This document shows, piece after piece, positions 52,392 to 60,795 of a DNA stretch of 64,000 nucleotides; within the stretch, counting starts at the first letter, position 1; each line of letters begins with the position of its first letter. The notes under the pieces were generated by a model. That model had not been told where the DNA came from. It made no database searches and worked only from the letters and a program-made list of their open reading frames with translations. Made by a program: the position numbers and the translations under genes. The DNA comes from Spirochaetota bacterium (GTDB taxonomy: Bacteria > Spirochaetota > UBA4802 > UBA5368), in assembly GCA_035477215.1 (NCBI GenBank), contig DATIKU010000016.1, positions 34,706 to 98,705 on the forward strand, in the 5' to 3' direction.

Positions 52392-53507
52392 ATGCGCACC
52401 AGCATCATCCGGATCGCCCGCATCGCCCCGCTCATCGCCGTCCTGTTCGCCGCGTCGCCCCCCCCGGTGGAGAACGGCCAACGGAACGGCTGGTGGCGCG
52501 TCTATTTTACGCGCCCCGGCGCCGGGGCGCGTAAAGCCGAATCCTCCCCCGACGCGGCCTTCATGCGCCTCATCACTCACGCCACGCAAAGGTTTTACGG
52601 CGCCTTTTACGACATATCCGACGAGGTGATCGCGGCCGAACTCGTCAAAGCGCACCGGCGCGGGGTCGATGTTCGCATCGCGACCGAGCGCGACAACGCC
52701 GGTAAAACTGCACTGCGCTCGCTTGCGGAAGCCGGCATTCCGATCACCACCGACAGCGGACCTGGACTCATGCACCACAAGTTCGCCGTCGCCGACGGGG
52801 CCTTCGTCTGGACGGGCTCGTACAACCTCACCCTCAACGACGCGCGCAAAAACGACAACAACGCGATCGCCATATACTCCGCGGCACTCGCGCAGATCTT
52901 TACGGCGGAGTTCATGGAGATGCACCGCGACGGCGTCTACGCCAACAAAAAGGAGTTCGGCGCGCTCGGCGCGCTCGCCAAAAAATACCATGTAAGGGTC
53001 GGCGAGACCGACATCAACGCGTACTTCTCGCCCGATGACAATATCGAGCGCATCCTCCTGAAGCGCCTCGAAAAGTCGCAAAAATCCGTGCGTTTCATGG
53101 CCTTCTCGTTTACGAGCGACCCGCTCGGCGAGGAGCTAATACGGCTCCACAAAAAGGGCGTGGAGGTCCGCGGCGTCATGGAAAAGACCGGGTCCAACAG
53201 CAAAGACTCCGAATATGTAAAGATGAAAATAGAGGGCATCCCCGTGCGAATCATATCGGGTCCGGGACGGATGCATCATAAAGTCATGATCATCGACGAG
53301 TCGATCGTCGTAACCGGATCGTACAATTTTTCGCGCGGGGCGAACGTCCGCAACGACGAAAACATCCTCATCATCCACAACGAGGAGATCGCCCGCGCGT
53401 ACTCGAGCGAGTTCGATCGGCTTTATCCGCCGGGCGCCCCTCCGACGCGGCCAGTGCGGAGTCGCCCGAGACGCCGCACCATCACATCATATGGAGGTAG
53501 CCCATGA
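52392..53507 (+). CDS. Phospholipase D-like protein with two HKD motifs
   Basis: 371 residues. Signal peptide (RIARIAPLIAVLFAASPPP) and two catalytic repeats, each HxKxxxxD: LMHHKFAVADGAFVWTGSYN and RMHHKVMIIDESIVVTGSYN. The two halves come together to form one active site in this superfamily. Both motifs are complete, so phosphodiesterase or transphosphatidylase activity (phospholipid, cardiolipin or nucleic acid) is possible outside the cytoplasm. Its stop overlaps the next gene's ATG by four bases. Confidence 0.88.
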   Translation: MRTSIIRIARIAPLIAVLFAASPPPVENGQRNGWWRVYFTRPGAGARKAESSPDAAFMRLITHATQRFYGAFYDISDEVIAAELVKAHRRGVDVRIATERDNAGKTALRSLAEAGIPITTDSGPGLMHHKFAVADGAFVWTGSYNLTLNDARKNDNNAIAIYSAALAQIFTAEFMEMHRDGVYANKKEFGALGALAKKYHVRVGETDINAYFSPDDNIERILLKRLEKSQKSVRFMAFSFTSDPLGEELIRLHKKGVEVRGVMEKTGSNSKDSEYVKMKIEGIPVRIISGPGRMHHKVMIIDESIVVTGSYNFSRGANVRNDENILIIHNEEIARAYSSEFDRLYPPGAPPTRPVRSRPRRRTITSYGGSP

Positions 53508-54649
53508 AAAAAATCCTGAAAGCGGGACTCGCCTCGACGGCTTTTCTCGCGCTGGCCATCGGATCGCTTATGCTGTACTGGTATTTTCGCCCCAACACCG
53601 CGCTGGTGGACCCTTCTCTCCGGCTCGAAGCCTGGACCGCGGTCGGGGACGGCATGCACAACTCGAACACCGACATGATATTCTGGAGGGGCCGCTTTCA
53701 CCTGGTGCATGCCAACTCGCCCTACCATTTCGCCACCGAGAAATGCCGTCTGATGATCTGGCGCTCTGCCGATGCGCGAACGTGGGAAAAACTCTCGGAG
53801 GTCAATATTCCCGGCGAGGACATCCGCGATCCCAAGCTTGCCGTAATCGGCGGACGCCTCTTTCTTTACGTGCTCAAGAGCACGCGCTTCATCGCCGAAC
53901 CATACAGGACCGCCCTCAGGACCAGCGCCGACGGTAAAACATGGACGCCGCTGCGCGATATCGAGCCGGAGGGATGGCTCTTCTGGCGCCCCAAAACCCG
54001 CGACGGGCGCACCTGGCACGTCCCCGCGTACTGGCACGAGCACGGCAAATCCATCCTGCTTAAATCGACCGACGGCGTCCGCTGGTCGCCGGTGTCGGTG
54101 ATACACGAGGGCGACTGGAACGACGAGACCGACATCGAATTCCTCCCCGACGGCCGCATGATCGCCACGGCGCGCCTGGAGGGATCGGACAGATGGCTGG
54201 GCGACGAAAACGCTTCGACGCTCATCGCCGTGGCCTCCGCTCCCTACACCGGATGGAAATCCACGAAAAGCTTCGTGACGCGTCTCGACGGTCCGGCTTT
54301 ATTTTCGTATAACGGAAAAACCTACGCGGTCGGACGGCACAACCCCGACCCGACCGGATTCTTCACTTATTTCGGAAGCATCCTCGCGCGCAAGCGAACG
54401 GCGCTCTACCTTCTTCTTGAGGACCGGCTGGTTTATCTCTCGGACCTTCCGAGCGCCGGCGACACCTCGTACGCCGGGGTCGTCCTGCGCGGAGGTCGCG
54501 CGTATATCAGCTACTACACCAGCGACACCGCGCGCGATTACCCCTGGATCATAGGCATGCTCGCCCGAAGCGACATCATGATCGCGAAGGTCGAACTCCC
54601 GCTCCTCGAGCGGCTTGCCGAATCGAAGCTCGCGGCGGATCGATTATAA
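53504..54649 (+). CDS. Membrane-anchored beta-propeller protein, sialidase/glycosidase-like
   Basis: 381 residues. An N-terminal anchor (AGLASTAFLALAIGSLMLYWYF) and a five-bladed or six-bladed propeller built from strand repeats with Asp-box-like turns (SADARTWEKL, SADGKTWTPL, STDGVRWSPV). Such Ser-x-Asp-x-Gly-x-x-Trp boxes are typical of sialidase-type propellers. Catalytic residues of GH33 cannot be confirmed. Coupled to the phospholipase D gene by ATGA and followed by queE with a single-base overlap at 54649. Confidence 0.75.
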   Translation: MKKILKAGLASTAFLALAIGSLMLYWYFRPNTALVDPSLRLEAWTAVGDGMHNSNTDMIFWRGRFHLVHANSPYHFATEKCRLMIWRSADARTWEKLSEVNIPGEDIRDPKLAVIGGRLFLYVLKSTRFIAEPYRTALRTSADGKTWTPLRDIEPEGWLFWRPKTRDGRTWHVPAYWHEHGKSILLKSTDGVRWSPVSVIHEGDWNDETDIEFLPDGRMIATARLEGSDRWLGDENASTLIAVASAPYTGWKSTKSFVTRLDGPALFSYNGKTYAVGRHNPDPTGFFTYFGSILARKRTALYLLLEDRLVYLSDLPSAGDTSYAGVVLRGGRAYISYYTSDTARDYPWIIGMLARSDIMIAKVELPLLERLAESKLAADRL

Positions 54650-55293
54650 TGGACCTCCTCGTAAGCGAGCTCTTTTACTCGATACAGGGCGAAAGCACCC
54701 GCGCGGGATTCCCGTCTGTTTTCATCAGGCTCGCCGGGTGCAACCTTGACTGTGCCTGGTGCGACACCGCCTGCGCCCGCTCGGACGGAAGGCGAATGAG
54801 CATCGAGCGCATTGTCAAGGAGGTAACAAAATATCCCGCACCCGATCATATCACCATAACGGGCGGCGAGCCGCTCTGCCAGGAGAACGCTCCCGAGCTC
54901 ATGGGACGGCTTGCCCGCTCGTACGCGGTGCAGCTCGAAACGAACGGGAGCATCGACCTGGGCGTTGTGCCTCCGGAGATCCGCAAGATCGTCGATGTTA
55001 AAACGCCATCAAGCGGCGAGGCCGGCTCCTTTCTGATGGAAAACCTCCGCCGGGTGGGAGCGCGCGACGAGATAAAATTCGTCATAGCCGACAGGAAGGA
55101 CTATACTTTTGCAAGGAAGTTCGCAAAGAAACATCTTGCAAATAGCGCGGCGGTCGTTAACTTTTCACCGGTACGCGGCACGATACCGCCGGCGGAGCTC
55201 GCCGGACTCATCCTCGCGGACGGACTGCGCGTGCGGCTGAACCTTCAGCTCCACGCCATCGTATGGCCGGACGGTGAGCCGAAAAAACGATAA
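54649..55293 (+). CDS. queE: 7-carboxy-7-deazaguanine synthase
   Basis: 214 residues. Radical SAM Cys motif CNLDCAWCDT (CxxxCxxC) at the N-terminus with SIQGESTRAG before it, GGEPLCQ and QLETNGSIDLG as in QueE. It converts carboxytetrahydropterin to 7-carboxy-7-deazaguanine for queuosine. The related queC, queD and queF are not in the window. The end of the upstream propeller gene touches its ATG. Confidence 0.92.
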   Translation: MDLLVSELFYSIQGESTRAGFPSVFIRLAGCNLDCAWCDTACARSDGRRMSIERIVKEVTKYPAPDHITITGGEPLCQENAPELMGRLARSYAVQLETNGSIDLGVVPPEIRKIVDVKTPSSGEAGSFLMENLRRVGARDEIKFVIADRKDYTFARKFAKKHLANSAAVVNFSPVRGTIPPAELAGLILADGLRVRLNLQLHAIVWPDGEPKKR

Positions 55294-55302
55294 GGAAGAG
55301 CG

Positions 55303-56181
55303 ATGGATTACGTAGGACACGTCATTCGGCCTCCCAGCGAGGCCTACAGCATGATCATTCAGGTCACCGTGGGATGCTCGCACAACCAGTGCACCTTCTG
55401 TGGGACCTACAAGGAAGAGAAATTCAGGGTTAAGGACATGGCCACCATAAAGCGCGACATCGACGAGATGTCGTCGTACCGGTACGGCTTCAGGAAGGCC
55501 TTCCTTGCCGACGGCGACGTGCTGATCCTTCCGAACGAAGATATCCTTGAAATAATGCACTGCATCAGGAAAAAGAACCCGGCAATCGAGCGCATCGGCG
55601 TCTACGGCAACACCAAGGCCATTCTCAAGAAGACGCCCGAAGAGCTTGCGGCACTCAGGCTGGCAGGGCTCGGCATCGTATACCAGGGCATCGAGAGCGG
55701 GAACAAAGAGGTACTGCGGCGTATCAAGAAGGGCGCCTTTCCGCACAAACAGCTCGAGGCGGCCGAAAAGGTGAAAGAGGCGGGGATGCTTCTCTCGCAG
55801 ACGGTGCTGCTGGGCATAGGCGGGACCGAGCTCTCGGAGGAGCACGCCATCGACACGGGGAAACACCTCGGCGCCATGTCGCCCCAGTACGCGGGGGCGC
55901 TCACCGTCATGCTGTTGCCGAACACCAGGCTGTACCGCGAGGCACACGAGGGGCGTTTCGTCCTCCCCGACAAGTTCGGGATGCTGAACGAGCTTCGGCT
56001 TATGATCGTCAACATGAAGGTCAAATCGCCCTGCTTCTTCACGTCGAACCACGCGTCCAATTACCTGCCGATCCGGGCGAGTTTTCCCGATGACCGGCAC
56101 AGGGTGATCGCGCTCATCGAAGAGGTTCTAAAAAAGCGCGACGACCGGCTGCTCAAACCCGAGCATATGCGGGCGCTGTAA
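55303..56181 (+). CDS. Radical SAM protein
   Basis: 292 residues. Cluster Cys at 25, 30 and 33 (VGCSHNQCTFCGTY), a CX4CX2C form seen in COG1032-type radical SAM proteins. Other typical parts: AFLADGDVLILPNEDILEIM, VYQGIESGNKEVLRRI and SQTVLLGIGGTELSEEH. Substrate unknown. Nine bases after queE, so likely co-transcribed with it, but this does not resemble other queuosine enzymes. Confidence 0.88.
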   Translation: MDYVGHVIRPPSEAYSMIIQVTVGCSHNQCTFCGTYKEEKFRVKDMATIKRDIDEMSSYRYGFRKAFLADGDVLILPNEDILEIMHCIRKKNPAIERIGVYGNTKAILKKTPEELAALRLAGLGIVYQGIESGNKEVLRRIKKGAFPHKQLEAAEKVKEAGMLLSQTVLLGIGGTELSEEHAIDTGKHLGAMSPQYAGALTVMLLPNTRLYREAHEGRFVLPDKFGMLNELRLMIVNMKVKSPCFFTSNHASNYLPIRASFPDDRHRVIALIEEVLKKRDDRLLKPEHMRAL

Positions 56182-56206
56182 ACACTACCGATACGGCGAG
56201 GTGAAC

Positions 56207-56368
56207 ATGGATTCTTCTATGGAAAACGCGCTGCGCTTCATAAGCGCCGAGCTGAAGGAAAACCCCGGGGCCGATAAAAACGCCCTGATCAACGAGGCAA
56301 GCCGCAAGTACGATCTCAACCCCATACAGACCGAGTTCCTCGTCAACAAGTACATCCTGGGGCAGTGA
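56207..56368 (+). CDS. Small hypothetical protein (53 residues)
   Basis: ATG 56207 with GAGGTG five bases upstream. Sequence is an alpha-helical pattern (ENALRFISAELKENPGADK, LNPIQTEFLVNKYILGQ). It follows the radical SAM gene by 25 bases and is likely the last gene of that operon. No family recognised; composition and ribosome site support a real gene. Confidence 0.65.
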   Translation: MDSSMENALRFISAELKENPGADKNALINEASRKYDLNPIQTEFLVNKYILGQ

Positions 56369-56387
56369 CGCTTTCCGCCGCGCGGCC

Positions 56388-57089
56388 TCAACGCCTCGCG
56401 GCCGCCTCCATCCCCTCCAGGAAGCCGTCGAGAAGCCCGCGCATCTCCCCGAACTCCCTCGGGCGCGGAATGAGCTCTGCGGCTTTCTGCACGTAGCGTT
56501 CATCAACCAGTTCAACACCGCAGTTGCGAACCAGCGCGTCCACGCTCTCCGCCGTGGACTCCAGGTGAAACTGCAGACCGATGACACGCTCGTTGTACGC
56601 AAACGCCTGTGCGGCGCACGCGTCGCTTTCGGCCGCCAAAGCGGCGCCCGGCGGAATGCCGAAGGTGTCCCCGTGCCAGTGGAAGGCCGTGAATTCGCCG
56701 GGAAGCCCGGCGAAAGCGGGAAAGTCCGCGGCCCCTGGCGTAAGCCGCACGGGGAACCACCCGATCTCCCGGTGAGCGTTACGCCGCACGGTACCACCCA
56801 GCACGGCGGCCAGGAGCTGGGCACCGAGGCATATTCCCAGGACGGCCTTGCCCGCGGAGACGGCATCGCTGATGAAGCGCTTTTCGGGCGCAAGCCACGT
56901 ATAAATGTGTTCATCGTACACGCCCATGGGTCCGCCCATTATGATAAGCCAGTCGAAACCATCCATCGCGGGCAGCGGCTCATCTTCGAAGATCGCTGTC
57001 CTCGAAAGCGCATGGCCGCGCCGAAGCGCCCAGTCTTTTATCGCGGCGGGTCCCTCGAAGGGAACGTGCTGTATGAAGTGGATTTTCAT
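56388..57089 (-). CDS. Class I glutamine amidotransferase domain protein
   Basis: 233 residues. The triad is visible as nucleophile Cys in LGICLGAQLLA, His in GLQFHLES and Glu beside it, with IIMGGPMGVYDEH at the N-terminus. Stand-alone enzymes of this type (GMP synthase-like) hydrolyse glutamine or gamma-glutamyl compounds; the substrate partner is not adjacent. It is convergent with the 53-residue gene and separate from guaA. Confidence 0.87.
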   Translation of the reverse strand: MKIHFIQHVPFEGPAAIKDWALRRGHALSRTAIFEDEPLPAMDGFDWLIIMGGPMGVYDEHIYTWLAPEKRFISDAVSAGKAVLGICLGAQLLAAVLGGTVRRNAHREIGWFPVRLTPGAADFPAFAGLPGEFTAFHWHGDTFGIPPGAALAAESDACAAQAFAYNERVIGLQFHLESTAESVDALVRNCGVELVDERYVQKAAELIPRPREFGEMRGLLDGFLEGMEAAARR

Positions 57090-57215
57090 CGCGCCACCCC
57101 CTTTATTCCAGGATCGCGGAATACAACGAAAGCAAGATACGACGGGAAGTGGCGGTCATGAATGAAAAAATTCCCAGGGGAGGGAATGCGTCATTAATTT
57201 AACGCACGGGAAACA

Positions 57216-57251
57216 AAAGCGCCCCCGCCTGTATCCAGGCCGGGGCGCTTT
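57216..57251 (-). terminator. Rho-independent terminator below the 212-residue lipoprotein
   Basis: Long stem AAAGCGCCCC...GCCTG and CAGGC...GGGGCGCTTT with a TATC loop, followed on the minus strand by TTTTG. Confidence 0.8.
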
Positions 57252-57279
57252 CCGGACAGGCAGGGCCGGTGCGAACCGC

Positions 57280-57918
57280 TTACTTCACCGCCACACGCAT
57301 GTTGTCCACATCGACACGGTATCCGCCCGAAACCATAACGTATCCCTTGTAGATATCCGAGGTATCGGTGATCTTAGCCATAAACCAGGCTTCGTTGCGG
57401 GCTTCCTTCTTGGTCGCCGGGGCAGAGTATACGTCGTCCCGGCGATTTCCTTCGAAGATAATAACGACAGCGCCGAGCCTTATATCGGCCTTCGTCGCGA
57501 TCCTGGTTTTCCAGTAGTTCTTCGTCCACATCTCCTTGCCGTCGTGGACGAGCATGAACTGTCCCTCGTATTTGGTCGCGGCGCCGGGGGCCGTAACCAC
57601 CTTCGCCAGCCTTACGTACATCCATGTTTTGCCGACAAACGCGTCCTTGTCGACGAAATAATCGTCCGGCTGTATGTAGTGCTCATCCGATCCATCCGCG
57701 CCGGGAGCCTCCGCCCTCCTCTTCGACGCCGCAACTTCAGAATCCGACGTATCAGATTTCTTTGCCGTGATTGAGTCGGTATTCATAGAAGAGACCCTGT
57801 TAAACACATCCATGGCCATATCGCCCTTCGATGACCCCCTGGAACTGCAGCCCACAGCCATCACTGCGATCACTGCGATCACCGCCAGGGGCAGCGCCGC
57901 CAACAGTACCTTCTTCAT
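57280..57918 (-). CDS. Lipoprotein of unknown function
   Basis: 212 residues from ATG 57916-57918 with GGAGGAG upstream. Lipoprotein signal MKKVLLAALPLAVIAVIAVM ending in AVGC. The mature N-terminus is Ser/Asp/Lys-rich (SITAKKSDTSDSEVAASK), followed by a folded part (FVGKTWMYVRLAKVV, WFMAKITDTSDIYKGY). No family recognised. It has a fine TTGACA-17-TAAATT promoter and its own terminator, so it is probably well expressed. Confidence 0.78.
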   Translation of the reverse strand: MKKVLLAALPLAVIAVIAVMAVGCSSRGSSKGDMAMDVFNRVSSMNTDSITAKKSDTSDSEVAASKRRAEAPGADGSDEHYIQPDDYFVDKDAFVGKTWMYVRLAKVVTAPGAATKYEGQFMLVHDGKEMWTKNYWKTRIATKADIRLGAVVIIFEGNRRDDVYSAPATKKEARNEAWFMAKITDTSDIYKGYVMVSGGYRVDVDNMRVAVK

Positions 57919-57972
57919 GCAAACTCCTCCTTGATTACGTATGGTAAACTTCCACTTTTCGTCCTCGACCGT

Positions 57973-58001
57973 AATTTACTATCCATCGGCCCGAATGTCA
58001 A
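57973..58001 (-). promoter_or_regulatory. Sigma70 promoter for the 212-residue lipoprotein
   Basis: Minus strand TTGACA and TAAATT, 17 bases apart, 55 bases above the start. Confidence 0.65.
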
Positions 58002-58061
58002 ACACTATTGCACTTCATCCTTGAATTCAGGCCCCGCGTTTTGGTCAGCACGGGATATGGA

Positions 58062-58090
58062 TTGACATTATAGCCCGTATTCTATTAAAA
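58062..58090 (+). promoter_or_regulatory. Candidate promoter for the nitroreductase gene
   Basis: TTGACA at 58062-58067 with TTAAAA 17 bases later (or TATTAA at 15). About 70 bases above the start. Confidence 0.4.
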
Positions 58091-58157
58091 GGAACGGGTT
58101 TTACCCGCGCACCAGTACGCCGCGCAGGCGCACACTCATACGAGGACGGAGGATGGC

Positions 58158-58718
58158 ATGGAACTACATGAAGCGCTTACCGGGCGCAGGAGCGTCCGCA
58201 GATTCACCGAGGAAGCGGTGAGCGACGGAGAGATACGGGCCATCCTCGAGGCGGCGAGAATGGCGCCCTCGTGGGCGAACGTTCAGCCGTGGGAATTCAT
58301 CGTACTGCGCGACCGCGCCCTGATAGAAAAGATCGTGGGAACCTATGTCGAAAAAAACCCGGCGACAAAATGCTCCCTGGCCGCCCCCGCGCTCATAGCG
58401 GCCTGCGCCCGCACAGGCATATCGGGATGTTACGACGCGAAGAACCTCACGAAGTTCAACGAGTGGTTCATGTTCGACCTGGGTCTTGCCGTCCAGAACC
58501 TGTGCCTGAAAGCCCACGAGCTGGGGCTCGGGACCGTGGTGGTCGGCCTAATGGAGCACGACAGGGCGAAATCGATCCTCGCCCTCCCGGCCGACCGCGA
58601 GGTGGTTGCGTGCATCCCCGTTGGTCGCCCGGCCGTCACCGGGAAGGAAGGCCCGCCGAGGAAACCGCTTTCCGAATTCGCCTTTATCGACGCCTACGGA
58701 AAGCCCTTCCTCGAATAA
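58158..58718 (+). CDS. Nitroreductase-family flavoprotein
   Basis: 186 residues. FMN-binding motifs GRRSVRRFTEEAVSD, LEAARMAPSWANVQPWEFIV and, towards the C-terminus, AHELGLGTVVVGLMEHD and CIPVGRPA. Catalyses NAD(P)H-dependent reduction of nitro compounds or quinones; the physiological substrate is unknown. It contains a Cys-rich segment (CSLAAPALIAACARTGISGC) unusual for the family. Confidence 0.87.
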   Translation: MELHEALTGRRSVRRFTEEAVSDGEIRAILEAARMAPSWANVQPWEFIVLRDRALIEKIVGTYVEKNPATKCSLAAPALIAACARTGISGCYDAKNLTKFNEWFMFDLGLAVQNLCLKAHELGLGTVVVGLMEHDRAKSILALPADREVVACIPVGRPAVTGKEGPPRKPLSEFAFIDAYGKPFLE

Positions 58719-58797
58719 GTCGGCCCGGAAGTAACGCGTGCGCCGGGACTTTTTTTGTTGTTGTCGCCGGGTCATTCGTGCTATCATATCCGTTACC

Positions 58798-59481
58798 ATG
58801 GGTACGATAACCGACACGAGAGGGAATACGAGGAGTCGCATCGCGCCGCCGGTCGTCATTATCGCGCTCGCGGTGCTCGCCGCGCTTCCGCTCATCCTGT
58901 CGATCGCCTCCTCGCAACGGGCGCTGGTGCGCGAAACCGGCGGGGCGTTTTATCTCGTGCGCTCCTGCACTATCGCCGGCAAACATCTCCTCTGCCTGAG
59001 GACGGCGGAAAGCTTCACATCAAAAAAAGCCGCGCTCGAATCGCCCGATGCTGGCCTTCGGCCGGCGCTCATCTCAATGGAAACCGTGGCCTTTATTGAA
59101 ATCCTCCACGAGGCGCCCCCTGAACCGGAAGCGGAGTCCGGCCTGGTCCCGGCGGCCTATCTGGGGACCTACCGGATCAACGCGTCGGGGAACCCCGGAT
59201 ACCTGTTCCTGGGGGCTAAAGAAGGTTACGTCTACGGATCGCTGCGCTTCCCCGAATGGGGCAGAGGCGTGGCGGAGCCGCTAAAGGGCGTGTACATTCG
59301 GGGGAACACCATACGCTTTACCCGCTCCATTACCACGCCCGCCGAGAGGGAGCGGACCGGGGCGACAACGTATTTCACGCAGGTCTACACCGGCGAGTAC
59401 CGCGACGGGGGACGTACCATCCAGGGGCGCTACATGGTGGGCGGTTCTCCGCGCATGTGGGACGCCCGGAAGGCGCGATAG
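58798..59481 (+). CDS. Membrane-anchored protein of unknown function
   Basis: 227 residues from ATG 58798. One transmembrane helix (PPVVIIALAVLAALPLILSI, about residues 17-36) and a periplasmic beta-rich domain (GYLFLGAKEGYVYGSLRFPEW). An open frame extends 20 codons upstream, but the ATG fits the signal anchor better. No family recognised. Convergent with the DcrB-like lipoprotein. Confidence 0.65.
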   Translation: MGTITDTRGNTRSRIAPPVVIIALAVLAALPLILSIASSQRALVRETGGAFYLVRSCTIAGKHLLCLRTAESFTSKKAALESPDAGLRPALISMETVAFIEILHEAPPEPEAESGLVPAAYLGTYRINASGNPGYLFLGAKEGYVYGSLRFPEWGRGVAEPLKGVYIRGNTIRFTRSITTPAERERTGATTYFTQVYTGEYRDGGRTIQGRYMVGGSPRMWDARKAR

Positions 59482-59494
59482 GCGGAAGCCTCCT

Positions 59495-60037
59495 TCATCC
59501 CTCCAGCTTCAGGCTGCGCATTATCTTAAAGAATGTTTCCTTAAAAGCGGGGTAGCTCTTCTCAGTGGCCGTGCAAACCAGCACGTAGCCGCGATGGCGC
59601 TCCACCACCAGGCACAAGAGCACCTTGAGCCTGAGCGCTCCCGCCCGGTGGGTGAAGACGGTCATCACCGCTTTTCGCCCGTCGAGCGTGAACTCGGTGC
59701 GCTCGGTTTCTCGGAACTCGCTCAGGGCCTTCGCGATGTTATCGAAGGTCATCTCGCGGTAATATTGCAAGCCGACGTCTTTCGACAGGTTTTCGACCGA
59801 GATGTTGACGTTCTCCCTGAAGAGGTCGCCCTTTTCTTCCAGGGGACCAAGGGCCTGCACCACGGTGGCGCCCAGGAGCCCCTCGGTCTTTATCTCCCAG
59901 TCGTCCGGGAACACCACCGAAAAGCCCTTCGCGCGGTCGCGGAAATATCCCGGCTCCTTCTTTCCGCATGTCGCTGTGAATACGGCGAGCATGAAAATGG
60001 AAAACACCACCGCTCCGGTTATCGAATTCCTGAACAT
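59495..60037 (-). CDS. Lipoprotein with PsbP/DcrB-like fold
   Basis: 180 residues from ATG 60035-60037. Lipobox FTATC at the end of the signal peptide (SITGAVVFSIFMLAVFTATC). The mature part FRDRAKGFSVVFPDDWEIKT, ENVNISVENLSKD and YREMTFDNIAKALSEF is the recognisable PsbP/MOG1/DcrB-like start, typical of small secreted lipoproteins. Function unknown. The 50 upstream codons in frame are not signal-like. Confidence 0.78.
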   Translation of the reverse strand: MFRNSITGAVVFSIFMLAVFTATCGKKEPGYFRDRAKGFSVVFPDDWEIKTEGLLGATVVQALGPLEEKGDLFRENVNISVENLSKDVGLQYYREMTFDNIAKALSEFRETERTEFTLDGRKAVMTVFTHRAGALRLKVLLCLVVERHRGYVLVCTATEKSYPAFKETFFKIMRSLKLEG

Positions 60038-60261
60038 CCGGATCCCCCCCCTATCTTGAATGGACGACCGTATTGCGTGCTTCGCGCGCAGCGCATTCAT
60101 GAGTATCATATACTTTGAAAAAAGGCAAGCGCATAATGCGAAATACGCCCCGCGCCGGGCGCGATCCGCGGAAGCCGTATTTATCACTTCAATATTTGTT
60201 TGACTTTTTTCACCTCGCGGGCGATCATCATGGCCATATTAGGGGAAAAAGGCGAAACATT

Positions 60262-60795
60262 ATGCCCGGAAAAACGACAAAGAAGTCAGTGCAACCGTCC
60301 GCTCCGGCCCCCGCCCGCGGGCGGAAGAAGGCGGTAAAAGAGTCCGATTACCTCATCGCGCTCCTGGTCGACGGGGCGGGTATCTACGCGTCGTGGAAGA
60401 TTTCCGATGACCTCTACGGAAAAATTTTACGAAAGGCCCTTACCGATTATCACGGCGATCCGTACCTGTTTTTACAGGTGACCGCCCTCGACACGCGAGG
60501 CCCCGGCGAGATCGAGGACATCCCGGTCTACGGCAGGGAAAACCGCTGGCACATCTTCACCACCGGAGCAATGGCCGGACGGCGGGTGGTACTGCGCCTT
60601 TCGTACCAGACCTCAAAGGGAAAACGCGAAGCAGTATTACAGTCGACCGAGCTCGACATACCGCTTGGCGACGCGGCGCTGGTGGCGCTCCTTAGCCGGC
60701 CGCTCCTCCACGACGAGCGCCGTGCGCGCCTTTACGAAGCCAGCGGCATACGCGAACAGCTCGACGCCACCTCTCCCTCCGCAAGCTCACCGTAA
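60262..60795 (+). CDS. DUF4912 protein
   Basis: 177 residues from ATG 60262. After a low-complexity basic N-terminus (TTKKSVQPSAPAPARGRKKA), the DUF4912 domain is seen as DYLIALLVDGAGIYASWKIS and FLQVTALDTRG with IPVYGRENRWHIFTTGAM. Such proteins commonly lie beside GH57 alpha-glucan enzymes, as here. The stop is immediately followed by the GH57 start, so they are co-translated. Role probably carbohydrate binding or regulation. Confidence 0.75.
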   Translation: MPGKTTKKSVQPSAPAPARGRKKAVKESDYLIALLVDGAGIYASWKISDDLYGKILRKALTDYHGDPYLFLQVTALDTRGPGEIEDIPVYGRENRWHIFTTGAMAGRRVVLRLSYQTSKGKREAVLQSTELDIPLGDAALVALLSRPLLHDERRARLYEASGIREQLDATSPSASSP

